DNA of 64,000 nucleotides from Chromatiaceae bacterium. Its GTDB lineage: Bacteria > Pseudomonadota > Gammaproteobacteria > Chromatiales > Chromatiaceae. Positions within the stretch are counted from its first letter, which is position 1. Every line of letters starts with the position of its first letter. The translations under genes and the position numbers were made by a program. Below are positions 26,455-35,216 of the stretch, in pieces. The notes beneath the pieces are model-generated. The model made no database searches, was not told where the DNA came from, and saw only the letters and a list, made by a program, of their open reading frames with translations. The DNA lies in assembly GCA_024235175.1 (NCBI GenBank), contig JACKMX010000006.1:242372-306371 (forward strand). Reading direction: 5' to 3'.

Positions 26455-26802
26455 CTAAGCATGATCGGAAAACTCGGATACACGGACTCTCCCTTCGATC
26501 ATGCGCGATTCCCTAAGCATAAGCTTCTCCATTTTTGACCAGAACGCCTGATTAAGGTCAAACTGCCTGGCGATGGCGGTACCCATTACCAGAATCAATA
26601 GATCAGCAACCTCCTCTGCCAACGCCTGTTCGCTCCTTCCCTTGGTGACGCAAGCAGAGATTTCGCCCAACTCCTCCGTCATCAGCGCTATCCGGTAGGT
26701 CATCTCCTCCCCCCCGGTTTCTCTGAATCGATGTTTGTCGTGAAAGCGCTGAACCTGCTGCAGCATTGATCGCCAAGAGTCCCGATCCTGTATGTCTTGC
26801 AT
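26455..26802 (-). CDS. MazG-like nucleotide pyrophosphohydrolase
   Basis: About 115-aa protein resembling the all-alpha NTP pyrophosphatase (MazG-like) family, which hydrolyses non-canonical or excess nucleoside triphosphates. The metal-binding pattern is visible: EELGEISACV followed by EEVADLLILVMG (ExxE and ExxD). The chosen ATG has AGGA just upstream and lies 20 bases after the glyS stop. A GTG inside glyS could add 15 residues. It probably travels with glyQS and gmhB. The substrate is not predictable. Confidence 0.8.
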   Translation of the reverse strand: MQDIQDRDSWRSMLQQVQRFHDKHRFRETGGEEMTYRIALMTEELGEISACVTKGRSEQALAEEVADLLILVMGTAIARQFDLNQAFWSKMEKLMLRESRMIEGRVRVSEFSDHA

Positions 26803-26821
26803 TTCCTTTTCGCTTTGCTGT

Positions 26822-28891
26822 TTATATTCGAGAGATATCCGCCACACCCAAGAACAGAAGGTTGAGGCTGTTGAGGAGTGCCAGGCGGTTGCTGCGAATA
26901 CGCTCTTCCTCGGCCATTACCATCACTTTGTCGAAAAAATGATCGATCGGTTCACGCAGATCGGCCAGTGCGACAAGCGTCTCTTCATACATGAAACTCT
27001 CCAGCATGGGTGTTACCTGTTCCTTTTTGGCACTGATGCGCTGGTACAGGGTTGTCTCTTCTTCACCTTCAAAAAGTCCTGTTGAAATCGTATTTGTCGC
27101 AAGTTCTCCGGATTTCTTCAGGATATTGCTGATGCGTTTGTTTGCAGCTGCCAGTGCCTCTGCTTCCGGTAACTTCACAAAGGTAAGCACTGCGCGTATG
27201 CGGCGATCAAAGTCGGCGACGGTCTCAGGTTCTACAGCTGAAACGGCTTCGAACGCATTAACGGATACTCCCTCTTCCTGATAGAGGCCTTTCAGTCGCT
27301 CCATCATAAAATCGTAAACATCGCCAACAACGTTACTGCTTTCCACCCGGGCGCCCAGTGTTTCGGCGCTCGACTCGAGCAGAGATCGCAGATTTATTGG
27401 GAGCGCATGCTCTTTCAGATTACGCAGTACGCCCAGCGCAGCTCTGCGCAGCGCAAAAGGATCCTTGTCGCCGGTAGGTTTCTGGCCAATACCGAAAATA
27501 CCTACCAGCGTATCCACTCTATCAGCTATCGAGATGGCTATACCCGTACGGCTCTGGGCCAGTTTATCACCGGAAAATCGGGGCATATAGAACTCTTCCA
27601 TAGATTGGACCAGCTCTTCCGCCTCCCCATCCCTGCCAGCCTGATAACGCCCCATGATGCCCTGCATGTCGGGAAATTCACCAACCATCTCCGTCATCAG
27701 GTCACAGCGGCTGAGTAAGGCTGCCCGGGCAGCCAATGTTGGGTCGCCGCCAATTTCTTTGGCGATGATTGATGACAACCTGGACACCCGCTCCGATTTT
27801 TCGAACAGAGTGCCCAGCTTGAGTTGGAACACAACCGATTTAAGGGATTCCAGGTGGGATTCCAGCGGTCTCCTACCATCCTGTTGCCAAAAGAACATGG
27901 CATCACTGAGGCGTGGCCGAATAACCCGCTCGTTGCCCTCCCTGATTACCTCCGGCGTTGGACTATCAATGTTGGCGATAGTGATAAAGTGGTTCATCAG
28001 TTGGTTTTTACTATCGACCAGATGAAAATATTTCTGGTTTTTTTTCATGGTCAGAATCAACGCTTCGTGGGGTACCTGCAGATACTCTTCCTCGAAACTG
28101 GCAGCTACGGGAACCGGCCATTCAACCAGCGATGTGACCTCTTGCAACAGTTCCGGATCGATCTCGGCGCTGCCTCCAAGTGTTTCCGCGGTGCGCGTCA
28201 CCTGAGTTCTGATTTTTTCCAGGCGTTGTTCGAAGTTAGCGATTACTCCGCCTTTACGTAGCAGCTTTTCCGCATATTCTGCCGGATGTTTGATCTCTAT
28301 TGCCTGCGGATGATGAAAGCGATGCCCATAGGTGAGTCGGCCGGCCTGAGCATCCAGGATGGTGCATTCGACCACATCTTCACCATGTAAAAAAAGCAAC
28401 CAGTGAACCGGTCTTACAAACTGGGCTTCCGATGAGCCCCAGCGCATCCGTTTTGGTATTGGCAGCCTGTTTAACGCAGTTTCCGCAATTTCGGGTAACA
28501 ATACCGACGCCGGTTTGCCTCTCTCCTTAAGAAGGAATGTGAGCCACTCTCCCTTGTCGCCTTTAATAATACTCAGTTGTTCCACGCTGGTGCCGCATGA
28601 TCTGGCAAACCCTTCGGCTGCCTTAGTGGCTTTCCCGGAACTGTCGAATGCGGCCTGTAACGCCGGCCCCCGTCGTTCAATCTCCCGGTCCGGCTGGTTA
28701 AGAGAGCAGTCAGTGATCAACAGTCCGAGACGCCTCGGTGTGGCAAACGCTGTCACCTCGCCGTGCTCGAGATTGGCCCGTTCAAGGCCAGCGTCAAACT
28801 CGGTTGTGAGTGCCTCGGAGAGCCGCTTAAGTGCGACCGGTGGTAGCTCTTCTGTGCCGAGTTCGAACAACAGATCGGCGGTATTACTCAT
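26822..28891 (-). CDS. glyS: glycyl-tRNA synthetase beta subunit
   Basis: Beta subunit (689 aa) of the tetrameric bacterial glycyl-tRNA synthetase. It is needed for tRNA recognition and activity with GlyQ. The N-terminus reads NTADLLFELGTEELPP, which is the family signature. The HD-like and DALR anticodon-binding regions fit the length. The ATG chosen overlaps the glyQ stop by 8 bases, so the two subunits are translationally coupled. An upstream start eight codons earlier would enter glyQ and is less likely. Confidence 0.96.
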   Translation of the reverse strand: MSNTADLLFELGTEELPPVALKRLSEALTTEFDAGLERANLEHGEVTAFATPRRLGLLITDCSLNQPDREIERRGPALQAAFDSSGKATKAAEGFARSCGTSVEQLSIIKGDKGEWLTFLLKERGKPASVLLPEIAETALNRLPIPKRMRWGSSEAQFVRPVHWLLFLHGEDVVECTILDAQAGRLTYGHRFHHPQAIEIKHPAEYAEKLLRKGGVIANFEQRLEKIRTQVTRTAETLGGSAEIDPELLQEVTSLVEWPVPVAASFEEEYLQVPHEALILTMKKNQKYFHLVDSKNQLMNHFITIANIDSPTPEVIREGNERVIRPRLSDAMFFWQQDGRRPLESHLESLKSVVFQLKLGTLFEKSERVSRLSSIIAKEIGGDPTLAARAALLSRCDLMTEMVGEFPDMQGIMGRYQAGRDGEAEELVQSMEEFYMPRFSGDKLAQSRTGIAISIADRVDTLVGIFGIGQKPTGDKDPFALRRAALGVLRNLKEHALPINLRSLLESSAETLGARVESSNVVGDVYDFMMERLKGLYQEEGVSVNAFEAVSAVEPETVADFDRRIRAVLTFVKLPEAEALAAANKRISNILKKSGELATNTISTGLFEGEEETTLYQRISAKKEQVTPMLESFMYEETLVALADLREPIDHFFDKVMVMAEEERIRSNRLALLNSLNLLFLGVADISRI

Positions 28892-29828
28892 GGATCTTCT
28901 CCCGGTTTGAACCAAGCATGGGAAAGCCCAGCTTTTCCCGGGCGTCTAAATAAGCCTGAGCCACATCTCTGGCCAAGGCCCTTACCCGAAGAATATAGCG
29001 TTGGCGTTCGGTCACGGAAATGGCGTGTCTGGCGTCCAGCAGATTGAAAGTATGGGAGGCCTTGAGAACCTGCTCATATGCAGGCAGCGGCAAACCCAGT
29101 TCGATGAGTTTGTTGCTCTCCTTTTCGCATTGATCAAATAAACCGAAATGAAAATCCACATCGGCATGCTCGAAATTATAGGCCGACTGTTCAACCTCGT
29201 TCTGTTGAAAAACGTCGCCGTATGTGACACTGCCCTGAGGTCCCCGGGCCCACACCAGGTCAAATACGCTCTTTACACCCTGTAGATACATGGCGATGCG
29301 TTCCAGACCGTAGGTGATCTCCCCGGTGACGGGGCGGCAGTCAAGCCCGCCAACCTGCTGAAAATAGGTGAATTGGGTCACCTCCATGCCATTGAGCCAG
29401 ACTTCCCAGCCTAGGCCCCAAGCCCCGAGAGAGGGTGATTCCCAATTATCCTCGACGAATCTGATATCGTGCACCCTGGGATCGATTCCTAACATTTCGA
29501 GTGAGCCCAGGTAGAGCTGCTGAATATCCAGTGGAGAGGGCTTCATCACCACCTGATACTGGTAGTAATGCTGCAAACGGTTTGGATTCTCACCATATCG
29601 GCCGTCCGTGGGTCTGCGCGATGGCTGAACATATGCGGAATTCCATGGTTCTGGCCCAATGGCCCGCAAAAATGTGGCTGTATGAAAGGTGCCTGCACCC
29701 ACTTCCATATCGTATGGTTGCAGTATCACGCAACCTTGATCTGCCCAATAATTTTCCAGGGCGAACACCAATCCTTGAAAGGTGGTCAAATCAGAGTTGT
29801 GATTGTTCGTCTGTGTATTCAAGGTCAA
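28884..29828 (-). CDS. glyQ: glycyl-tRNA synthetase alpha subunit
   Basis: Alpha subunit (314 aa) of class II glycyl-tRNA synthetase, holding the catalytic core that activates glycine. The sequences FQGLVFALENYWADQGCVILQ, split here as FQGLVFALENYWADQGC and VILQPYD, and AYVQPSRRPTDGRYGENPNR are signatures of GlyQ. It is the first gene of a minus-strand operon glyQ-glyS-mazG-gmhB-plsC. The 276-base gap upstream (to 30104) is divergent with the PP-loop gene; nothing else was recognised in it. Confidence 0.96.
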   Translation of the reverse strand: MTLNTQTNNHNSDLTTFQGLVFALENYWADQGCVILQPYDMEVGAGTFHTATFLRAIGPEPWNSAYVQPSRRPTDGRYGENPNRLQHYYQYQVVMKPSPLDIQQLYLGSLEMLGIDPRVHDIRFVEDNWESPSLGAWGLGWEVWLNGMEVTQFTYFQQVGGLDCRPVTGEITYGLERIAMYLQGVKSVFDLVWARGPQGSVTYGDVFQQNEVEQSAYNFEHADVDFHFGLFDQCEKESNKLIELGLPLPAYEQVLKASHTFNLLDARHAISVTERQRYILRVRALARDVAQAYLDAREKLGFPMLGSNREKIHE

Positions 29829-30104
29829 GATCTGGTTCCAGGTGATAAGAGTATTGCCAATTATATAATTGCCAAAGCGAGTTTAGCTAACCCGCTGTCG
29901 TTGCCGTTCTCTTAAATCAATCTTTATTAGCAGTGTAAGGCATCACCAATAAGTCCATTTCGCTGGCAAAGGTACGTATTATCGTTGAAGTTGGTGTTAA
30001 AGGGGTGCGCACTGTTAAAATAAATAAGGTCAGGGGATAAACAGCAGGTTCCCGGCAAAGATATGCTCTCCTTCCTCAACTTCTGATTGGCAAAACCTCA
30101 TTCA

Positions 30105-31148
30105 ATGACTCGACAAAGAAAAGCGGTGGCTTTGATCTCCGGCGGTCTAGATTCCCTGTTGGCTGCAAAACTGATCCAGCAACAGGGAATACACGTTGCC
30201 GGCATCAACTTTTTTACCGGTTTCTGCGTTGAGGGGCATACTCACGCAATCCGCAAGAAAGGCCAGGAGAAACCAAAGCGTAATAACGCGCTTTGGGTTG
30301 CGGAACAACTGGGAATAAAACTTAATATCGTCGATATCATAGAAGAGTACAAACAGGTCGTATTCAACCCCAGATACGGCTATGGCGCTAATCTGAATCC
30401 CTGTCTGGACTGCAAGATTTTTATGGTCATGAAGGCACATGAGTGGTGCAAACAAAACGATTTTGATTTCATCATTACCGGGGAAGTCGTTGGCCAGCGA
30501 CCTATGTCCCAACGCAAAGATACAATGCCCCTTGTCTGCAAAAGGTCCGGTGCCGATGACCTGTTGCTGCGTCCCCTCTCAGCCAGAAATCTTCCTCCGA
30601 CACTGCCAGAGCGAGAAGGCTGGGTGGATCGCGAAAAACTACTGGGCTTGTCCGGCAGAGGCAGAAAACCGCAAATAGCCCTGGCCAAACAGTTCGGATT
30701 TGATGAATTTGCACAGCCGGCGGGAGGCTGCTGTTTTCTGACGGATGCCCAATACTCCTCGAAATTGGCTGATCTATGGCAGGCAAGGGGAAGCAAGCAG
30801 TATGAGCTTGATGACATCATGCTTTTAAAAGTCGGTCGTCATCTGCGTCCGAAAGCTCATTTTAAAGTGATCATTGCGCGCGAGGAGGGAGAAGGCAACT
30901 TCCTGCGGGGATATCGCAAACAGTACCTGAGTATAGACAGCCTGAGTCATGCAGGACCCTTTGCGTTGATAGATGGGAATGTGAACGACCAGGACATAGA
31001 ACTGGCGGCCAGCCTGGTTGCCCGTTACAGCAAGGGCAGAGACGCTGCCGAGGTTGAGATGGAAATCCAAACTCCTGCAGGTACCGGATATGCTATAAAA
31101 GTTCAGCCGTTGAAGCCTGCAGCAATACCTGAGCAATGGCTGTTGTGA
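30105..31148 (+). CDS. PP-loop ATPase, thiouridylase-like
   Basis: 347-aa protein of the adenine-nucleotide alpha-hydrolase (PP-loop) class. The ATP-binding loop SGGLDS is at residues 12-17. A CxxC pair (Cys100, Cys103 in NPCLDCK) and a later GGCCFLT motif resemble the sulfur-handling cysteines of MnmA/ThiI-type tRNA thiolation enzymes. The C-terminal 110 residues resemble the NFACT-R/DUF814-type tail seen in some such proteins. It overlaps the TusA-like gene by 13 bases, which supports sulfur transfer to a tRNA or another acceptor. It is not MnmA itself. A TTG six codons upstream is an alternative start. Confidence 0.75.
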   Translation: MTRQRKAVALISGGLDSLLAAKLIQQQGIHVAGINFFTGFCVEGHTHAIRKKGQEKPKRNNALWVAEQLGIKLNIVDIIEEYKQVVFNPRYGYGANLNPCLDCKIFMVMKAHEWCKQNDFDFIITGEVVGQRPMSQRKDTMPLVCKRSGADDLLLRPLSARNLPPTLPEREGWVDREKLLGLSGRGRKPQIALAKQFGFDEFAQPAGGCCFLTDAQYSSKLADLWQARGSKQYELDDIMLLKVGRHLRPKAHFKVIIAREEGEGNFLRGYRKQYLSIDSLSHAGPFALIDGNVNDQDIELAASLVARYSKGRDAAEVEMEIQTPAGTGYAIKVQPLKPAAIPEQWLL

Positions 31149-31375
31149 ATCCCGTCATAGTCGATGCCCGCCGTCTGCTCTGCCCTATGCCAGTCATCCG
31201 GGTGCAGAATAGTGTTGCTGAATTGTGTCCGGGTACCTTAGTGGAAGTGTTGTGTACCGATCCTGGAGCACTAAACGATATTCCCTCCTGGTGTCGTATC
31301 AACGGTCATCGGGTGGTGGAAACCCGTTGTTTGAACGATGAATACCTGGTTATTTTGGAAGTGGGAGAAGAATGA
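31136..31375 (+). CDS. TusA-family sulfur carrier protein
   Basis: 79-aa TusA/SirA-type protein. The CPxP motif with the sulfur-accepting Cys16 (LLCPMPVIR) is at the end of strand 1, as expected. The fold pattern beta-alpha-beta-alpha-beta-beta fits. It overlaps the PP-loop gene by 13 bases and the CDF gene by 4, so it is the middle of an operon. It probably hands persulfide sulfur to the PP-loop protein. It differs from canonical E. coli TusA in its N-terminus, so it may be a TusA paralogue. Confidence 0.88.
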   Translation: MAVVNPVIVDARRLLCPMPVIRVQNSVAELCPGTLVEVLCTDPGALNDIPSWCRINGHRVVETRCLNDEYLVILEVGEE

Positions 31376-32526
31376 CGGCTGAGGCAGAGACGCGCGCTGA
31401 GCGTCGTTTCAGAGAGACAAAACGGGTCACACTGATCGGAGCGGTTGTCAATCTGCTGCTTTCGATTGTCAAGTTGGCGTTTGGCTGGATTGCCCAGTCG
31501 CAAGCGTTACTGGCCGACGGTATTCACTCACTATCCGACCTGCTGTCCGATGCGTTGGTTTGGTTTGCGGCAGCACATTCAGCGCAGGGCCCCGATTCCG
31601 ATCATCCTTACGGGCACGGGAGATTCGAGACGCTGGCAACGCTGGGTTTGGGGTTGTTGCTGGCGCTGGTCGCAGTCGGCATTATCTGGGATGCCTCCAG
31701 CCGGTTGTTCTCGCCCGAAAGATTGTTGATTCCCGGTAGTCTCGCACTGGTGGTTGCACTGATGTCCGTGGTGGCCAAGGAGTGGCTTTACCACTTTACC
31801 GTGCGTGTCGCCCGCCGCGTTAAATCAGATATGTTGCGCGCCAACGCCTGGCATCATCGAACCGATGCGATATCTTCTGTTGTTGTGATTGTCGGTGTGG
31901 CAGGCACTATCGCTGGATTGCCTTACCTGGATGCGATAGCAACTATTGGTGTCGGCCTGATGATCGCACACGTCGGATGGGAGTTGGTATGGCCGGCCGT
32001 ACAGGAACTCGCAGACGCCGGGCTCGAGGAGGAGCGGCTGCAGCAGATAAGGAATATCATCTTGTCAGTGAACGGTGTCAAAGCCATCCATATGCTGCGT
32101 ACCCGCAGTAGTGGCGGTCAGGCATCAGCGGATGTGCATGTACTGGTCAATCCGAAGCTGAGTGTCTCTGAGGGACACATGATAAGTCAGATGGTCATGG
32201 ATAATCTGACCGAGGACATTGAAGAGATGTCCGACGTGACCGTCCATATAGATCCCGAAGATGATGAAGTCGCTGCACCCAGTAAAGACCTGCCTATGCG
32301 TGATGCTGCCGAGGAACTGTTGTCGGAGTGCTGGCGGGAAATACCCGAGATAGTGCGGCGGGAACGAATGTTGTTACACTTTTTGGATGGAAAAATTGAC
32401 ATTGAACTGTTTTTTCCCCTGTACACTTATCAGGGATTGAAAGAGGCAGAAGAGTTGACCGGGCTTCTGCAGGAGAGAGTTAAAGAGCAGGAGTGTTTCA
32501 GGAAAGTACGGATATATTTCGGATAG
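31372..32526 (+). CDS. cation diffusion facilitator family transporter
   Basis: 384-aa CDF transporter exporting divalent metals (Zn, Fe, Mn or similar) by proton antiport. Six membrane helices lie in residues about 15-215. The metal site of helix 2 is ADGIHSLSD and that of helix 5 is HHRTD. The cytoplasmic C-terminal domain has the VHIDPED end. About 85 further residues follow the usual CDF C-terminus (from about 300), longer than FieF. The start overlaps tusA by the sequence ATGA. Metal specificity is not readable from the sequence. Confidence 0.9.
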   Translation: MTAEAETRAERRFRETKRVTLIGAVVNLLLSIVKLAFGWIAQSQALLADGIHSLSDLLSDALVWFAAAHSAQGPDSDHPYGHGRFETLATLGLGLLLALVAVGIIWDASSRLFSPERLLIPGSLALVVALMSVVAKEWLYHFTVRVARRVKSDMLRANAWHHRTDAISSVVVIVGVAGTIAGLPYLDAIATIGVGLMIAHVGWELVWPAVQELADAGLEEERLQQIRNIILSVNGVKAIHMLRTRSSGGQASADVHVLVNPKLSVSEGHMISQMVMDNLTEDIEEMSDVTVHIDPEDDEVAAPSKDLPMRDAAEELLSECWREIPEIVRRERMLLHFLDGKIDIELFFPLYTYQGLKEAEELTGLLQERVKEQECFRKVRIYFG

Positions 32527-32557
32527 CGCTCTATTATGATGCGTATCTTCTCTGATT

Positions 32558-32574
32558 TGCACCATTATAGTGCT
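32558..32574. promoter_or_regulatory. probable NtrC binding site upstream of glnA
   Basis: TGCACCATTATAGTGCT closely matches the enterobacterial NtrC consensus TGCACCA-N3-TGGTGCA (two mismatches in the right arm). It lies about 190-200 bases upstream of the predicted sigma-54 start, a plausible enhancer distance. ntrC is 3.7 kb downstream. Confidence 0.7.
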
Positions 32575-32738
32575 TACGATTCCGAATCATACCTATTGTG
32601 CTTTTTATAAAAATTGGATAACAGGTTCTGATATTATTGCACGCTGATTTTTATCCCTCTGAATGTATTGTTTTTTATACAGGAAAATTTCTGGACCTAA
32701 GGCTTATCCAGGTCCCGGACAAGATATGAATTTGCCAG

Positions 32739-32754
32739 TGGCATGGTTTCTGCA
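32739..32754 (+). promoter_or_regulatory. sigma-54 promoter of glnA
   Basis: TGGCATGGTTTCTGCA fits the -24/-12 element: invariant GG (32740-32741) and GC (32752-32753) are separated by exactly 10 bases. The expected start near 32765 leaves a leader of about 97 bases before the glnA ATG. Confidence 0.7.
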
Positions 32755-32861
32755 GGCCATTGGCAGATCGTTACCTGCGGGGCGCTTATCGTCCGCTATT
32801 TGTGCATTGCGATAGGTCGTTTCGGCGACTGTACTATATTTTATTTTTCCAGCTGGAGAAC

Positions 32862-34271
32862 ATGATGGCATCGAAAGTCCTGAAGATGATTAAAGACAAT
32901 GAAGTTAAGTTCGTTGACTTCCGTTTTACCGATACCCGCGGCAAAGACCAGCACGTTTCAGTGCCAGCGGGGATCATAGATGACGATCTGTTTACCGATG
33001 GCAAGATGTTCGATGGTTCATCCATTGCCGGCTGGAAAGGAATAAACGAATCGGACATGGTTCTTATGCCCGATCAGGATACTGCTGTCATGGATCCTTT
33101 TACCGATGAGGCAACCCTCATTATCCGTTGCGATATCCTTGAACCGAGTACTATGGAAGGCTACGAACGTGACCCCCGTTCCGTGGCAAAGCGTGCAGAA
33201 GCACACCTGCAATCGACTGGAATTGGCGATACTGCCTATTTTGGACCTGAGCCGGAATTTTTTATTCTGGACGATGTTCGCCATGGAGCGGATATTTCAG
33301 GTTGTTTTTACAAGATAGACTCCGATGAGGCGCACTGGAACTCGGAGCGCGTTTACGAAGACGGAAACATAGGCCACCGTCCCGGTCTCAAGGGGGGATA
33401 CTTTCCGGTACCCCCGGTGGATTCTCTCAATGACATCCGTGCCGCCATGTGTCTGGCACTGGAGGAGATGGGAGTCAAGGTGGAAGTGCACCATCACGAA
33501 GTCGCCACTGCTGGTCAGTGCGAAATCGGCACAAAATTCGGCACCCTGGTGGATCGTGCCGATAAGAACCAGATTCTGAAGTATGTAATCCAGAACGTCG
33601 GCCACGCATACGGCAAGACCGTCACCTTCATGCCCAAACCGCTGGTCGGCGACAATGGCTCCGGCATGCATGTTCATCAGTCCATCGCCAAAGGCGGTGA
33701 AAACATCTTTGCCGGAAATCAGTACGGCGGTCTTTCCGAGACCGCGCTCTACTACATTGGCGGAATTATCAAGCATGCGCGTTCCCTGAACGCCTTTACC
33801 AATGCGTCGACCAACTCTTATAAGCGTCTGGTACCTGGCTTTGAGGCTCCTGTAATGCTTGCCTACTCTGCCAGAAACCGTTCTGCATCCATTCGTATTC
33901 CATGGGTAGCCAGTCCTAAAGCACGCCGCATCGAGGTACGTTTCCCGGATCCGACGGCTAATCCCTACCTGGCATTCTCCGCCATGCTGATGGCGGGTCT
34001 GGATGGAATCCAGAACAAGATCCACCCGGGTGAGGCGATGGACAAAGATCTCTATGATCTGCCTGCGGAAGAGGCGCGCAGCATTCCGACCGTATGCCAC
34101 AGCCTCGATCAGGCGCTGGATTGTCTTGATGCCGACAGGGAGTATCTCACCGCCGGTGGAGTCTTCTCGGATGATCTGATAGATGGATATATCAGATTGA
34201 AGATGGAAGAGGTTACCCGCCTGCGGATGACCACTCATCCGGTAGAGTTCGATATGTACTACAGTCTCTAA
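32862..34271 (+). CDS. glnA: glutamine synthetase type I
   Basis: GlnA (469 aa) makes glutamine from glutamate and ammonia, the main nitrogen entry point. Signature segments are FDGSSIAGWKGINESDM, the ATP-binding KPLVGDNGSGMHVHQS and the adenylylation site tyrosine in DKDLYDLPAEEA. The start chosen is ATGATG preceded by CTGGAGA, giving the E. coli length; an upstream in-frame start would add 34 residues encoded over the promoter and is rejected. Regulation by sigma-54/NtrC and by adenylylation is inferred. Confidence 0.97.
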   Translation: MMASKVLKMIKDNEVKFVDFRFTDTRGKDQHVSVPAGIIDDDLFTDGKMFDGSSIAGWKGINESDMVLMPDQDTAVMDPFTDEATLIIRCDILEPSTMEGYERDPRSVAKRAEAHLQSTGIGDTAYFGPEPEFFILDDVRHGADISGCFYKIDSDEAHWNSERVYEDGNIGHRPGLKGGYFPVPPVDSLNDIRAAMCLALEEMGVKVEVHHHEVATAGQCEIGTKFGTLVDRADKNQILKYVIQNVGHAYGKTVTFMPKPLVGDNGSGMHVHQSIAKGGENIFAGNQYGGLSETALYYIGGIIKHARSLNAFTNASTNSYKRLVPGFEAPVMLAYSARNRSASIRIPWVASPKARRIEVRFPDPTANPYLAFSAMLMAGLDGIQNKIHPGEAMDKDLYDLPAEEARSIPTVCHSLDQALDCLDADREYLTAGGVFSDDLIDGYIRLKMEEVTRLRMTTHPVEFDMYYSL

Positions 34272-34294
34272 TCTGTAAGGTCATGTACTCGAAA

Positions 34295-34328
34295 GGGCAC
34301 CTTCTCTATTGTGAAGGTGCCCTTTTTT
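34295..34328 (+). terminator. rho-independent terminator of glnA
   Basis: Perfect 10-bp stem GGGCACCTTC / GAAGGTGCCC (34295-34304 and 34313-34322), 8-base loop, followed by six T (34323-34328). It lies 23 bases after the glnA stop. Confidence 0.95.
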
Positions 34329-34394
34329 GTGCGTTGGTCGGAGAAATCGGCTCATTCATCTGCGGGGTTATTGTTGTGCGCTAACTGCTGGGCT

Positions 34395-34979
34395 ATGCTG
34401 TTGAACATGTGGAGACTACTTACTCTGATTTTACTTGCCGGCAGCGGATACGTGACTGCAGATGTCTACCGTTGGATAGATGAGAACGGGCTGATCCATT
34501 TTTCCGATAAATCTCAGGCTGGTGCCGAGCAGATCAAGCTCAGGGAGACCTCCGTGTATACGCCGCCATCTGCGGGCGAACCTGAATCCGATTCCGCTTT
34601 GGAACAAAAAACAGAGGCTGATAGCAGCAAAGATTCGGGTGGGGTTTTGGAGTACGAAGTTATCTCCATAGTCAGCCCGGAAAACAATCAGGTACTGCGA
34701 TCCAGTGAGGGCACCATGGACATTTCTGTGGAACTCAGACCGGGTCTGCAACCAGGACATAAGATAAGGGTTTATCTCAACGGCACACAAGCTTCGCAGG
34801 ATCTGGAGACTACCCAGATTACGCTTCAGGACATGGATCGGGGTACCCACTCGCTTGAGGTGAGTGTGATCGATCAGAACAACAAAGAACTGAAACGGTC
34901 GAGCGCCGTCAGTTTTCATATGCTCCGTTTGGCTGAACCCCGTACCGCTCCATTCGGAGGAAATGCCAGCGAAAGCTGA
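34395..34979 (+). CDS. DUF4124 domain exported protein
   Basis: About 194-aa protein with a signal peptide (hydrophobic residues 5-20, cleavage likely after VTA) and then the DUF4124 motif DVYRWIDENGLIHFSDK at the mature N-terminus. A second immunoglobulin-like beta-rich domain follows (about 90-180). It is probably periplasmic. Position between glnA and ntrB is common in gammaproteobacteria. Function is unknown. The start was moved downstream because the upstream extension overlaps the glnA terminator. Confidence 0.8.
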   Translation: MLLNMWRLLTLILLAGSGYVTADVYRWIDENGLIHFSDKSQAGAEQIKLRETSVYTPPSAGEPESDSALEQKTEADSSKDSGGVLEYEVISIVSPENNQVLRSSEGTMDISVELRPGLQPGHKIRVYLNGTQASQDLETTQITLQDMDRGTHSLEVSVIDQNNKELKRSSAVSFHMLRLAEPRTAPFGGNASES

Positions 34980-35216
34980 GCAGTTTCCGGCCCGCAAGCG
35001 GTCTTTTCCCGAACTACTTTCCGAAATATGCGGTAAGCATAGATCTTCTACATGTGAATGACGCACCATTTCGGTGCACATGAACGAACCAGTCGTCCTG
35101 AATGGTGCTTATCCCAGCTCCACACACCATGATTTGTCAGGGATTTTTCTATTTTCACCTTGTTGGTGCGTTTCTTGCTGCCTAAATTCAGAATGAAGAG
35201 AGCGGATTCCACTTTA

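Larger units (their letters stand above)
32527..32861. other. glnA upstream control region
   Basis: 335 bases without a gene between the CDF and glnA genes. It contains an NtrC-type site and a sigma-54 promoter, listed separately. The segment between them (32600-32700) is AT-rich with T-tracts, suitable for the DNA bending needed for activator contact. Confidence 0.75.

Noticed and set aside
33297..34238. 313-codon minus-strand frame opposite glnA
   Set aside because: Fully antisense to glnA; caused by codon bias of the real gene.
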